DNA of 64,000 nucleotides from an uncultured Nitrospira sp. (GTDB taxonomy: Bacteria; Nitrospirota; Nitrospiria; Nitrospirales; Nitrospiraceae): positions 62,001 to 126,000 of the forward strand of contig CABVRZ010000004.1 of NCBI GenBank assembly GCA_902500775.1, in the 5' to 3' direction. A program made the position numbers and the translations under genes. The notes beneath the pieces are model-generated. The model made no database searches. It was not told the DNA's origin and worked only from the letters and a program-made list of their open reading frames with translations. Numbering within the stretch: the first letter of the stretch is position 1; every line of letters begins with the position of its first letter. Below, one piece after another: positions 10,069 through 18,741 of this stretch.

Positions 10069-10073
10069 CGCTA

Positions 10074-10114
10074 TTGCCGATCCATTAGATCGGAGACTAT
10101 AATGATCTCCGATC
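10074..10114. promoter_or_regulatory. Divergent iscR/fdx promoter region with 9-9-9 inverted repeat
   Basis: A perfect 9-bp inverted repeat (GATCGGAGA at 10088-10096 and TCTCCGATC at 10106-10114) encloses a 9-base spacer. On the plus strand the spacer holds TATAAT (10098-10103), with TTGCCG at 10074-10079, 18 bases upstream. Together these form a plausible fdx promoter. TATAGT on the minus strand overlaps the same spot and could serve iscR. A dimer bound here would cover both -10 elements. IscR is the obvious candidate, but the sequence differs from the E. coli consensus. Confidence 0.6.
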
Positions 10115-10201
10115 AGTTCAGTCGTACTAAGCTACCATGTGAGTTTCAGAGGTGTCAATACTGAGTCCAGATTTATCAACGTATGAGAAAGGAATGGGGC
10201 T

Positions 10202-10618
10202 ATGGGCGGGACAAACCCGTATATTGCGAAAACCGACTATGAACTTCCAAAGGTCTCCTATACCGTCACCTTCATTCAACCAAATGGGAGTTCCACCAAA
10301 GTCTCGGTTGATCCTGAAAAAATTCCTTATGGTCCAACGGGGCTACCCGGCAGCATTTTAGACATTGCGATGGGACATGGGGTTGATGTGGAGCATGTGT
10401 GTGGTGGGGTCTGTGCCTGTTCGACCTGTCACGTCATTGTGAAACAGGGATTGGAAACCTGTAACGACGGCACCGATGACGAATACGATCAGCTGGATGA
10501 AGCTCCCATGACGACACTCCAGTCTCGTCTGGGTTGCCAATGCGTCCCAAATGGAAAGGCGGATATCGTCGTTGAGATTCCTGCGGTGAATAAGAATCTC
10601 GTGCGGGAGGGACACTGA
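10202..10618 (+). CDS. fdx: Adrenodoxin-type [2Fe-2S] ferredoxin
   Basis: Electron donor for ISC cluster assembly, 138 residues. The ligands follow the C-x5-C-x2-C pattern at C67, C73 and C76 (VCGGVCACSTCH), with C112 as the fourth (LGCQC). The N-terminal 20 residues are an extension before the fold begins. AAGGA precedes the ATG. In proteobacteria fdx is inside the isc operon; here it is divergent from iscR and shares its control region. Confidence 0.93.
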   Translation: MGGTNPYIAKTDYELPKVSYTVTFIQPNGSSTKVSVDPEKIPYGPTGLPGSILDIAMGHGVDVEHVCGGVCACSTCHVIVKQGLETCNDGTDDEYDQLDEAPMTTLQSRLGCQCVPNGKADIVVEIPAVNKNLVREGH

Positions 10619-10700
10619 AAAAGAGTGACCAAGCTTCTGATTACAGATTGTCAGTCAACTCGATACAATCCAACAGAGCTGATGCGGACCGACGATACGG

Positions 10701-11405
10701 CTAGTCATAGGTTTCCACCTTGACCTCTTTTCGATCGTACCCCTGTTCCATAAAATAGCTTCGCAGAGGACGGACGAAGGCTTTGGTCCCACAGAGCATG
10801 GGGGCCACTTTGGGCTGGTCGGCCAGCAACGGTGACAACATGGCCAAGGTTTTCTCTACGGCGTGGGTTTCATTCTGACCAGCAACAATCGGAAGATAGC
10901 GAAACGAAGGCTCCTGGACAGCCATGGTGAGCCATTCTTGATGGAACAGCACCTCCTCCTCGTGAGGGGCCACAGCGATTAAGAGGACCGGAGTGTGCAG
11001 TTTTTCAAAAAATATCTGCTTCAACAGGCATCGCATCGGAACAAGGCCCGTATAGCGTCCAATCAGTATGAGTTCCCGATCGAGCGATTGAGGAAGAGTG
11101 AAGCGCCCATAGGGCCCGGACAAGGTAATTGCATCACCCGACTTCAGCTGAGACAGATAAGTAGAGCCGAGTCCACCGGGAACCAGGTCGAACACGAGTG
11201 TCAACTCGCCATAGGGTGAGGAAGGGTCGGCCATAGAGTAGGCTCGATTGAGTGGCGGCTTGGGCCCGACGGGGAGTTGTAGGGACAGCCATTGTCCAGG
11301 CTGGAACGCGATCTTTGTAGTCTTGGGCTTGATCACCAGCTGGCGGACGTGCGGTGTGAGATCTGTCGCGGACAGCACAGTGCCAGGTTGCGTCTGTTCT
11401 GCCAT
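10701..11405 (-). CDS. Ferredoxin/flavodoxin-NADP reductase-like FAD oxidoreductase
   Basis: About 234 residues with the two-domain FNR layout. The FAD-binding barrel contains FQPGQWLSLQL and the flavin motif NRAYSMADPSS. The nucleotide-binding half ends with PMLCGTKAFVRPL. The usual GGTGIAP pyridine-nucleotide loop is replaced by IGRYTGLVPM, so cofactor specificity is unclear. The ATG at 11405 has GGAGGAG upstream; in-frame starts at 11411 and 11429 are possible. It points toward fdx and could reduce it, but that is inference from position. Confidence 0.75.
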   Translation of the reverse strand: MAEQTQPGTVLSATDLTPHVRQLVIKPKTTKIAFQPGQWLSLQLPVGPKPPLNRAYSMADPSSPYGELTLVFDLVPGGLGSTYLSQLKSGDAITLSGPYGRFTLPQSLDRELILIGRYTGLVPMRCLLKQIFFEKLHTPVLLIAVAPHEEEVLFHQEWLTMAVQEPSFRYLPIVAGQNETHAVEKTLAMLSPLLADQPKVAPMLCGTKAFVRPLRSYFMEQGYDRKEVKVETYD

Positions 11406-11534
11406 CCCCATCTCCTCCGGCACCCTCATAGCAGAACCCGAGGAGAGATGGAAGCGTTTCAGCGGTGTACAAGGATTTTCTCAGCGTGGTATAGATGGGC
11501 GGCTTCGTATGCGTGAAGAAGGGATAATGCGGTC

Positions 11535-12950
11535 ATGAGTGAGGTTCGTGTCCGGTTCGCTCCTAGTCCAACGGGGTTTCTGCATATCGGTGGAGTGCGC
11601 ACGGCCCTGTTTAACTGGCTGTTTGCGCGCCAGCAGCAAGGGGTCTTCGTCCTTCGCATCGAGGATACGGATCAGAGTCGGTCAACCGATGAGTCGATCC
11701 AGGCCATCATCAAAGGCATGAAATGGGTCGGGCTTGATTGGGACGAGGGCCCGTTCCGCCAAACCGAACGGATGGACCTCTATCGCGGCCATGCCATGAC
11801 GCTACTTGAAGCGGGGCATGCCTATTGGTGTGTGTGTAAGGCAGAGGAATTAGAGGCTCGGCGGAAAGAAGCCGAAGCGAAAGGGCTCTCGCCACGATAT
11901 GACGGCCGTTGCCGCAATCTCGGCATCGTGAGCCCACCAGGGAATGCCGCACTTCGCTTCAAGGCGCCGCAAGAGGGCCAAATCGTCGTCGATGACCTCA
12001 TCAAGGGTAAGATTACCTTTGACAACAGCGCTGCCGACGACCTCATTATTCTGCGGTCCAACGGCTATCCGACCTATAACTTTTCAGTCGTGGTCGATGA
12101 TGCACTGATGCGCATTACGCACGTGGTGCGGGGTGATGACCACCTGACCAACACACCGCGACAGATTCCGATTTTCGAAGCCTTAGGGTTTGCCGTTCCG
12201 CGCTTTGGTCATCTCCCAATGATCCTCGGCTCGGACAAGACACGGCTCTCAAAACGCCATGGGGCGACGTCGATCATGGCCTACAAAGACATGGGCTATC
12301 TGCCCGAGGCCATGGTCAATTATCTGGTTCGGCTTGGCTGGTCGCATGGAGATCAGGAGCTCTTTACCCGGCAGGAGCTTGTCCAAAAATTCTCGTGGGA
12401 TCACGTCCAGACATCGGCTGCCGTGTTCAATCCGGACAAGCTCTTGTGGATGAACGCCGAATACATCAAGGCCAGCCCTCCTCAACAGGTGACTCACGCG
12501 CTCGTACCGTTGTTAGACCAGGCAGGGTTGAAGAAGGACGTCGAGGCGGTCTCGGACGAATGGCTTGCACAGCTGGTGGTCTTGGTGAAGGAGCGGGCGA
12601 AGACGCTAGTCGACATGGTGGAATGGGTGAAACCCTATTTCGGACAAGTTGCTCCCTTCGAGGAAGAGGCGGCCAAGAAATTTCTCATACCGGCGATGGC
12701 TCCGTTGCTACAGAAGCTGGTCACACGCTTTGAAGCATTCCCCAGCTTTTCCAAGCCAATCTGGGAAGAGAGCTTCAAGAGGTTAGTCGAAGAGGAAGGT
12801 ATAAAAATGGGCGTATTGGCCCAGCCGGTTCGTGTTGCCTTGACAGGGCGAACGGCAAGCCCGGGCCTCTTTGAGGTGATGGAAGTACTGGGACGGGATC
12901 GAACCTTGATGCGTCTGCGAACCGGGATTGAGCGTGCCTCGAAAGGATGA
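11535..12950 (+). CDS. gltX: Glutamyl-tRNA synthetase
   Basis: Class I synthetase of 471 residues that charges tRNA-Glu. The HIGH motif appears as PTGFLHIGG near residue 14 and the KMSKS motif as DKTRLSKRHG. The C-terminal anticodon-binding helical domain is complete. GlnRS is also encoded in this window (14699-16405), so this GluRS need not charge tRNA-Gln. Two tRNA-Gln genes lie immediately downstream. Confidence 0.97.
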   Translation: MSEVRVRFAPSPTGFLHIGGVRTALFNWLFARQQQGVFVLRIEDTDQSRSTDESIQAIIKGMKWVGLDWDEGPFRQTERMDLYRGHAMTLLEAGHAYWCVCKAEELEARRKEAEAKGLSPRYDGRCRNLGIVSPPGNAALRFKAPQEGQIVVDDLIKGKITFDNSAADDLIILRSNGYPTYNFSVVVDDALMRITHVVRGDDHLTNTPRQIPIFEALGFAVPRFGHLPMILGSDKTRLSKRHGATSIMAYKDMGYLPEAMVNYLVRLGWSHGDQELFTRQELVQKFSWDHVQTSAAVFNPDKLLWMNAEYIKASPPQQVTHALVPLLDQAGLKKDVEAVSDEWLAQLVVLVKERAKTLVDMVEWVKPYFGQVAPFEEEAAKKFLIPAMAPLLQKLVTRFEAFPSFSKPIWEESFKRLVEEEGIKMGVLAQPVRVALTGRTASPGLFEVMEVLGRDRTLMRLRTGIERASKG

Positions 12951-12980
12951 AGGTTTTCTCTTCCCAAACCCGCGTCGATC

Positions 12981-13009
12981 TTGACGGAAATGCGATTGAT
13001 ATATTACTG
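12981..13009 (+). promoter_or_regulatory. Candidate promoter of the tRNA-Gln pair
   Basis: TTGACG at 12981-12986 is followed by TATTAC (15-base spacer) or TTACTG (17-base spacer). The first tRNA begins at 13021, about a dozen bases after the -10 element. No other promoter-like sequence is evident between gltX and the tRNA. Confidence 0.5.
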
Positions 13010-13020
13010 TGAACTCCGGT

Positions 13021-13094
13021 TGGGGGATCGTCTAGCGGTAGGACGTCAGTCTCTGGATCTGACTACCTAGGTTCGATTCCTAGTCCCCCAGCCA
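13021..13094 (+). tRNA. tRNA-Gln (anticodon CTG)
   Basis: Cloverleaf with a 7-bp acceptor (TGGGGGA/TCCCCCA), D-arm, anticodon loop CTCTGGA giving CTG, GTTCGATTC T-loop, discriminator G and encoded CCA at 13092-13094. It reads CAG. The anticodon stem has a T-T mismatch at positions 31-39. It is nearly identical outside the anticodon arm to the next tRNA. Confidence 0.95.
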
Positions 13095-13140
13095 AAATTT
13101 CTCTCTCGTGCTACTTCCGTAATTTGCTTCGGTACCGCGC

Positions 13141-13214
13141 TGGGGGATCGTCTAGCGGTAGGACGCCGGCCTTTGGAGCCGGCTACCTAGGTTCGATTCC
13201 TAGTCCCCCAGCCA
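13141..13214 (+). tRNA. tRNA-Gln (anticodon TTG)
   Basis: Same backbone as the preceding tRNA, with a fully paired anticodon stem CCGGC/GCCGG and loop CTTTGGA giving TTG, which reads CAA. CCA is encoded at 13212-13214. The 46-base spacer and near-identity indicate tandem duplication followed by anticodon-arm divergence. Confidence 0.96.
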
Positions 13215-13248
13215 CTTCATCCAAGCTCACGGCTTCCAGATCTGTTTC

Positions 13249-14292
13249 TTATTTCAGCGATGCCATGTCGATGACGAACCGATACCGCACGTCGCCTTTG
13301 AGGACCCGTTCATAGGCTTCATTCACCTGCTGGATGGGGACTACCTCGATGTCCGATTCGATCTGATGTTCCGCGCAGAAGTCGAGCATCTGCTGGGTTT
13401 CCTTGATGCCGCCGATCAGGGAGCCGACCAGGCGCCGGCGTTTGAAAATGAGTGAAAAGGCCTCGACCGGAGTCGGCTTTTCTGGTGCCCCAACGAGGAT
13501 CATGGTCCCGTCGGTTTTGAGAAGATTTAGGTAGGTGTTGTAATCGTGCGGGGCGGAAACGGTATCGAGGACGAAGTCAAAGTATCCCTGGAGTCTACTG
13601 AGGGCCAGAGGGCTTGATGTCACGGCAAAGTTGGCGGCGCCGAGCCGTTTCGCGTCTTCCCGTTTCTTTTCCGAGGTGCTCAGGACCGTTACCTCCGCTC
13701 CCATGGCCTTGGCGAGTTTCACTGCCATGTGGCCGAGCCCGCCAAGCCCGACGACAGCCAGCTTATGATAGCGGCCGACACCCCACTGGCGTAGGGGGGA
13801 GTAGGTTGTAATACCGGCACAGAGCAATGGGGCTGTTCCGGGCAGAGAGAGTTCTGAGGGGATGCGGAGAACGTACTGCGCATCCACGACGATCTGGGTT
13901 GAATAGCCGCCCTGCGTGATTTGGCCCGTCTTGTCCTGCCCGCTGTAGGTCCAGAGGGGTTCTGCGTCACAGTATTGCTCGAGGCCCTCGCGGCAGGCTG
14001 GACAGGTTCGACAGGAATCCACGAAACACCCGACACCGGCTCGATCCCCAATCTTAAACGTACTCACTGCCGTGCCGACTTGTGCGATGGTGCCGACGAT
14101 CTCATGGCCGGGCACCATTGGGAAGAGCGAGATACCCCATTCGTTGCGGGCTTGATGGATATCGGAGTGGCAGATGCCGCAATGGGAGATTGTGATCAGG
14201 ACGTCCTGTGGGCCGACATCTCGCCGTTCAAATGAAAATGGCTGGAGCTGTGCCTTTGCGGTCATTGCCGCATAGCCTTTGGTCGGGAGCAT
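13249..14292 (-). CDS. Zinc-dependent NAD(P) alcohol dehydrogenase (cinnamyl-alcohol/AdhA type)
   Basis: Medium-chain dehydrogenase of 347 residues. Catalytic zinc ligands lie in CGICHSDIH and PGHEIVG, and the structural zinc site in CRTCPACREGLEQYC. The Rossmann motif is VVGLGGLGHMAVKLAKA, followed by TVLSTSEKK, which suits NADPH. This pattern matches the YahK/YjgB and cinnamyl-alcohol-dehydrogenase-like group, which reduces broad aldehydes. Physiological substrate unknown. It points back toward the tRNA genes. Confidence 0.9.
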   Translation of the reverse strand: MLPTKGYAAMTAKAQLQPFSFERRDVGPQDVLITISHCGICHSDIHQARNEWGISLFPMVPGHEIVGTIAQVGTAVSTFKIGDRAGVGCFVDSCRTCPACREGLEQYCDAEPLWTYSGQDKTGQITQGGYSTQIVVDAQYVLRIPSELSLPGTAPLLCAGITTYSPLRQWGVGRYHKLAVVGLGGLGHMAVKLAKAMGAEVTVLSTSEKKREDAKRLGAANFAVTSSPLALSRLQGYFDFVLDTVSAPHDYNTYLNLLKTDGTMILVGAPEKPTPVEAFSLIFKRRRLVGSLIGGIKETQQMLDFCAEHQIESDIEVVPIQQVNEAYERVLKGDVRYRFVIDMASLK

Positions 14293-14494
14293 GACGGTTC
14301 CTCCTTTACCCAGATGAGTGAAGACCAGACCTTAGCAAGTTCGTCCTGGCTTTTCCAACGGGAAACCTGCGCCGAGGTCAGCCACAGCACTACACCGATT
14401 ATCGAAGCCTGTATCGGACGATCATCACGAACAAATGGGAACTGTCGGGGACAATGTCTTGAACGTCGGACCACTCCGTGATCGACTGCCTCGC

Positions 14495-14689
14495 CTAGTC
14501 TGTGCCAGTTTTTGGATCTTCTTTGATGAACTCAGAAATACCGGAATCTGTGGTGAGTGGTGAGCCTGGGAGACGGTATCCCTCTGAAGCCCATGTGCCC
14601 AGGTCCGTGACCTGGCACCGTTCAGAACAGAACGGGCGCCAGACGTTCCCTTCCCAGGAGGTCGGTTGGCGGCAGATCGGACAGATCAT
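14495..14689 (-). CDS. yacG: DNA gyrase inhibitor-type zinc protein YacG
   Basis: A 64-residue zinc protein with the family pattern CPICRQPTSWEGN, then FCSERCQVTDLGTWASEGYR. Family members bind GyrB and inhibit gyrase in E. coli. It lies 9 bp after glnS on the same strand, so the two are probably co-transcribed. Confidence 0.92.
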   Translation of the reverse strand: MICPICRQPTSWEGNVWRPFCSERCQVTDLGTWASEGYRLPGSPLTTDSGISEFIKEDPKTGTD

Positions 14690-14698
14690 GCGGAATAC

Positions 14699-16405
14699 CT
14701 AGCGTTGAGGGGGCTGCTGGGTTTTCTCGAGCTTAGCCCACGCGTCCTTGAGAGAGACTGTTCGGTTGAAGATCAGCGTTCCGCTCGATGAGTCAGGGTC
14801 CAGACAGAAGTAGCCTTGGCGCTCGAATTGGAAACGGGCTCCAGGTGATGCAGCGCGAAGACTTGGTTCGACCAAGCACCCAGTGAGGAGTTCCAGGGAA
14901 TGGGGATTCAAGGACTGCGTCCAATCCTGGTCGACGGCTAGTTTGGCTTGGTTGGTGAGCAGCAGCGGCTGATACAGACGAATCGCTGCAGGGACGGCAT
15001 GGGCTGAGGAGACCCAATGGATCGTGGCTTTGACCTTACGCTGTTCCTGTGAGGATCCGCTCTTTGTCTCAGGGTCGTAGGTGCAGTGGAGTTCGGTGAT
15101 TGCGCCAGTGTGGGGGTCTTTTGTTACGCTCACACACTTGATGATGTAGCCATAGCGCAAGCGCACCTCGCGACCGGGCGCCAAGCGAAAGAACTGCTTG
15201 GGGGGATCCTCACGGAAATCGTCTTGCTCGATGTAGAGAGTCCGTGTGAAAGGCACTTTTCTCGTGCCGGCCGATGCATCTTCCGGGTTGTTGACCGCAT
15301 CGAGTTCTTCAACGGCGCCTTCCGGATAATTATCAAGCACAACTTTCAAGGGTCGGAGTACGGCCATCACGCGCGGGGATCGCTTGTTTAAATCCTCGCG
15401 GATGAAATGTTCGAGCAACTGCATTTCGACGATGGCATCGCGCTTGGCCACGCCGATGTGCTCACAAAACGCGCGAATCGCTTCCGGGGGCACCCCCCGA
15501 CGGCGCAGGCCTCTCAGGGTGGGAAGACGCGGATCGTCCCATCCGGCCACCAGTTTCTTCTCGACCAGTTCCAGTAGCTTGCGCTTGCTCATCACGGTAG
15601 AAGTAAGGTTGAGCCGCGCAAATTCAATTTGTTGTGGACGATGTAGGGCCTCAGTTTCAGCGACGACCCAATCGTAGAGCGGGCGGTGATCCTCAAATTC
15701 CAGCGTGCAGATGGAATGGGTGATGCCTTCGATGGCGTCCGACAGCGGATGGGCAAAATCGTAGGCAGGATAGATGTGCCAGGCAGTCCCTGTTCGGTAA
15801 TGGCTGGCATGACGAATGCGGTAGAGAATCGGATCTCGAAGATTGATGTTGGGGGAGTTCATATCAATCTTCGCGCGCAAGACATGGGTGCCATCGGCAC
15901 ACTCTCCGGTTCGCATGCGGGCGAACAGATCCAGATTCTCGTCGACGGATCGGGTTCGATAGGGACTGTCGCGGCCTGGTTCGGTCAGCGTTCCTCGGTA
16001 TTCTCGGATTTGATCGGGCGTGAGACTGTCGACGTAAGCCTTGCCTTTTTTCATCAAGGTGACGGCGAAGGTGTAGAGCTGCTCAAAGTAATCCGAGGCA
16101 TAAAACATCTTGCTATGCCAATCAAATCCCAACCATCGGACATCCTCCTGGATCGCCTGCACATACTCGGGATCCTCAGTCGTGGGATTCGTATCGTCGA
16201 ATCGGAGATGACAGGCTCCACCGGATACCTCGTTGGCCAATCCAAAATTCAGGGCGATGGATTTGGCATGACCGATGTGGAGGTAACCATTAGGCTCAGG
16301 AGGAAATCGGGTGACGACCCGCCCGCCATGTTTGCCTGCCGCATGGTCAGCGACGACGAGATCTCGGATGAAATTTGAACTGGGTGAAGACTCTGGTGTG
16401 GTCAT
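14699..16405 (-). CDS. glnS: Glutaminyl-tRNA synthetase
   Basis: Class I synthetase of 568 residues that charges tRNA-Gln directly. HIGH motif in [12 protein letters not shown] (residues 38-49), KMSKS-like VMSKRKL, and the two C-terminal anticodon-binding barrels. Most bacteria instead use GatCAB amidation, so GlnRS here implies direct charging of the two nearby tRNA-Gln. The start [12 protein letters not shown] agrees with the family length. Confidence 0.97.
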   Translation of the reverse strand: MTTPESSPSSNFIRDLVVADHAAGKHGGRVVTRFPPEPNGYLHIGHAKSIALNFGLANEVSGGACHLRFDDTNPTTEDPEYVQAIQEDVRWLGFDWHSKMFYASDYFEQLYTFAVTLMKKGKAYVDSLTPDQIREYRGTLTEPGRDSPYRTRSVDENLDLFARMRTGECADGTHVLRAKIDMNSPNINLRDPILYRIRHASHYRTGTAWHIYPAYDFAHPLSDAIEGITHSICTLEFEDHRPLYDWVVAETEALHRPQQIEFARLNLTSTVMSKRKLLELVEKKLVAGWDDPRLPTLRGLRRRGVPPEAIRAFCEHIGVAKRDAIVEMQLLEHFIREDLNKRSPRVMAVLRPLKVVLDNYPEGAVEELDAVNNPEDASAGTRKVPFTRTLYIEQDDFREDPPKQFFRLAPGREVRLRYGYIIKCVSVTKDPHTGAITELHCTYDPETKSGSSQEQRKVKATIHWVSSAHAVPAAIRLYQPLLLTNQAKLAVDQDWTQSLNPHSLELLTGCLVEPSLRAASPGARFQFERQGYFCLDPDSSSGTLIFNRTVSLKDAWAKLEKTQQPPQR

Positions 16406-16502
16406 GGCGTTGGGTCAATCCTGTCGGCTTCGGTCGTGTGGGAGATTACATTCCGGGACGAGTTCTATCACAGGCGAGGCGATGAGAGGAATGGGTCGAT
16501 GG

Positions 16503-16928
16503 TTAGGCAGCCGGCTTAGTCGCAGTGGGATCTGGAGCCGCCATGACGGTGAAGTCTTTTTGAGCCAGAAGACGGCCCTCCATCAGGAGACGGAATTCAT
16601 AGCGACCGGGTGCCGGAAAGATGAGAAACGGGATGTTGATACCGAAATCCGAGATTTGGAGACGGTCGCCGATTTCGATGTTGGGAAGGGTGGCTCGACA
16701 GACCAGTTGTTCTGAGTTGAGATAGATCAAGTCGATATCAAAGTGGTAGAGGCCTTCAGCGTCGGTGAGGCAGAAGTAGAGCCCCATATGTTGATGGTGG
16801 AACGGGAATGACACAGTCTGAAGATGGGTAAAGATTCCGATCAGACTTTTCTTTTTAGTAAGGCTATCCTCAATGACTTGGTCGCAGACGAGAAACGCTT
16901 GCACGGATGGTTTGGGGATATCAGTCAT
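16503..16928 (-). CDS. Conserved protein of unknown function (DUF6941-like)
   Basis: About 141 residues, beginning MTDIPKPSVQAFLVCDQVI and continuing KKKSLIGIFTHL. Together with a later beta-rich region ending GRYEFRLLMEGRLLAQKDF, this resembles the DUF6941 family, whose function is unknown. The start is uncertain: the ATG at 16928 has AAGG only two bases away. An upstream extension to 17150 would overlap the next gene and looks non-coding. Family assignment is from memory and tentative. Confidence 0.65.
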   Translation of the reverse strand: MTDIPKPSVQAFLVCDQVIEDSLTKKKSLIGIFTHLQTVSFPFHHQHMGLYFCLTDAEGLYHFDIDLIYLNSEQLVCRATLPNIEIGDRLQISDFGINIPFLIFPAPGRYEFRLLMEGRLLAQKDFTVMAAPDPTATKPAA

Positions 16929-17074
16929 GGCCTTATTGTAGAGAAGCATGGGGTTGAGGGTAAATGGTTTTTGATTGTCAACGACCATACAGATGGACAA
17001 CAGGAAATTCTCAAAGACGCATGAGAGGGGCGTCCGCACGTGAGCCGTTGAGGGAGTGGCAACGATCAATCCAA

Positions 17075-17593
17075 TCAGCCGAGGATCGCGGGGCCGCCGC
17101 GCATTTCTAGGATTTCCCCAAATAATGTCGTCTGGGAGCCGATTCGACAATAATGTGGCGTGATTTCCACCGGTAGGCCTTTATGCGAGAACAGTTTCCC
17201 CCAGACGAGGTCCACCCTGTAGACCGACACCATGTGGATCTCGAGCACGGAAAGCCCCAACTGCAGATCTGATAATTGAACAGACGGCAAGGATTGCCCC
17301 TGAGGGGTCTCCACGGCAAATCGTCCCTGTTCATTCAATGTGAAGATGTTCCGGCGGAGGTGCGCAATGCGGGTACCCTGTTCGTCATAGAGATCGAGGG
17401 TGGTGAGAAGTTGCCCGAGCTCTGGCTTGAGTTCGACGACGAGCTGCTCTTTCCCGTGAATTGTGACGACGCCATTTGTGTTTCGGAAGATGTTGGATCC
17501 GATCCGAAGTTCGAGCCTCGGCTTCGACAACACTCCCATCGCCGGTGAACGGGAGAAGGGATCGGTCCCGCGAAACGGTACCGACTCACCCAT
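17075..17593 (-). CDS. Hypothetical beta-rich protein
   Basis: 172 residues, not recognised. The sequence alternates short hydrophobic and polar segments as expected for beta strands (LELRIGSNIFRN, LTTLDLYDEQGTRIAHL) and has no signal peptide or membrane segment. Composition and codon use look genuine. It is followed on the same strand by the DUF6941-like gene. Confidence 0.65.
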   Translation of the reverse strand: MGESVPFRGTDPFSRSPAMGVLSKPRLELRIGSNIFRNTNGVVTIHGKEQLVVELKPELGQLLTTLDLYDEQGTRIAHLRRNIFTLNEQGRFAVETPQGQSLPSVQLSDLQLGLSVLEIHMVSVYRVDLVWGKLFSHKGLPVEITPHYCRIGSQTTLFGEILEMRGGPAILG

Positions 17594-18031
17594 TTAGGAA
17601 CCTCGAACCGCAACAATCACGGGTCCTGTGACGCAGGTATCAAGCATAGAAAATATCGTGAAAACACGTAGCAGGCTAGGCTTTCTGCGCAGTTCTGTCA
17701 AGTTTGTTGAGGGTGAGAATCCCAGGTATTATGGCCCCATGCAAAAGGCCCACCGAGGAGATCCTAAAGGGTCCCTATCTAGAAAAAGTGCCAATCACCG
17801 TTGCCTGCTCGCTCCGTGACCTTCGAGACCCAGACCATATGCTCACGGCTGGTAGTGCGATACTCTCTCAGGTCAAGAGTCCGTTCGGCTTCTTTCATTC
17901 CCAACGGGAGATGCTGAACCCAGAGCGAGCGTAGTAGTTTCCAGTGCCTCGCCTAGCGGGGGGAGAACGAAGCTACCTCTGAACCGTTTCAGAGGTAGAG
18001 AGTCCAGCAGAGCTTAACCGGATGGAGTGAT
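17594..18031. other. Intergenic stretch
   Basis: About 440 bases without a supportable gene. Short open frames lack ribosome-binding sites. The only structure seen is the hairpin at 17973-17998. Confidence 0.5.
17973..17998. terminator. Perfect 11-bp hairpin
   Basis: CTACCTCTGAA and TTCAGAGGTAG pair perfectly around a CCGT loop, 34 bases beyond the stop of the leftward gene at 18032. It probably ends that transcript, although neither side has a T-run. Confidence 0.45.
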
Positions 18032-18499
18032 TTAGGGAGTCATGGGGCTTTCATTCCCCTCGGTGTCCGTCGCTGTCACGCAGATTTTCACGAGTTGTTC
18101 TATGCCAGCCTTTATGGGGACCGTAATGGACTCGGAAACTTCTCCGCCGCCGGACAGGTGCGTCGCTGGTACCTCTTTCGCGAGGGAACGTCCGTGACCA
18201 AGATCGTAGTAGATGCTTGTCTTGGCCAGGCTAGTGAGTGGATCCTCTTCCACGGTGCGGGATGGTTCTCTGTAGGAGACATGAACTGTTGGCTTTGTCG
18301 CACTGACTTTCGCCTGGACCGTGTTGGGGCACGGGAGGGTGCTTTGGCGGATTCCGGCGCAGCTCCAGAAACTAGTTGCGAAACAGAGAAGAAGTGCCAA
18401 AGCGAATCGGCTGGGTGTCTGTCGAAGCGTGATCGTGCTTGTGTAGGATGGGATGAACATAGAGATCTTTCTCACAATTAAGAGGTCTTTTTGTGACAT
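18032..18499 (-). CDS. Predicted lipoprotein or secreted protein
   Basis: 155 residues. A hydrophobic segment FALALLLCFATSFWSC followed by AG looks like a signal peptide with a lipobox-like cysteine. The remaining about 100 residues suggest a single fibronectin-III-like beta sandwich (ending KICVTATDTEGNESPMTP), which is inference. The start may be ATG 18499 or ATG 18460. It lies directly before the tRNA-Glu gene, in opposite orientation. Confidence 0.6.
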   Translation of the reverse strand: MSQKDLLIVRKISMFIPSYTSTITLRQTPSRFALALLLCFATSFWSCAGIRQSTLPCPNTVQAKVSATKPTVHVSYREPSRTVEEDPLTSLAKTSIYYDLGHGRSLAKEVPATHLSGGGEVSESITVPIKAGIEQLVKICVTATDTEGNESPMTP

Positions 18500-18663
18500 G
18501 TCACTTCATGATATGCCAAAGTTGAGGCTTAGATATGTATAGGTTAGATGTGGGGGATGTCGCAAGGGACGTCCATCCGCCGTATGGGTTCAGTTTCAAC
18601 TGCCACTTCATTGCAAAGGGAAAACTGCTTGTGCTACCGTCGTACCATCAGACTGATTCGGCT

Positions 18664-18741
18664 GGTCCCATCGTCTAGCCTGGCCTAGGACGGAGCCCTC
18701 TCAAGGCTTAAACACGGGTTCGAATCCCGTTGGGACCACCA
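18664..18741 (+). tRNA. tRNA-Glu (anticodon CTC), integration target
   Basis: Acceptor GGTCCCA pairs with TGGGACC. The anticodon loop CTCTCAA gives CTC, which reads GAG. The T-loop is GTTCGAATC, and A plus an encoded CCA ends at 18741. Bases 18697-18741 are the 45-bp att repeat. The anticodon loop and 3' half of this working tRNA therefore come from the integrated element, which restores the gene exactly. Confidence 0.95.
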
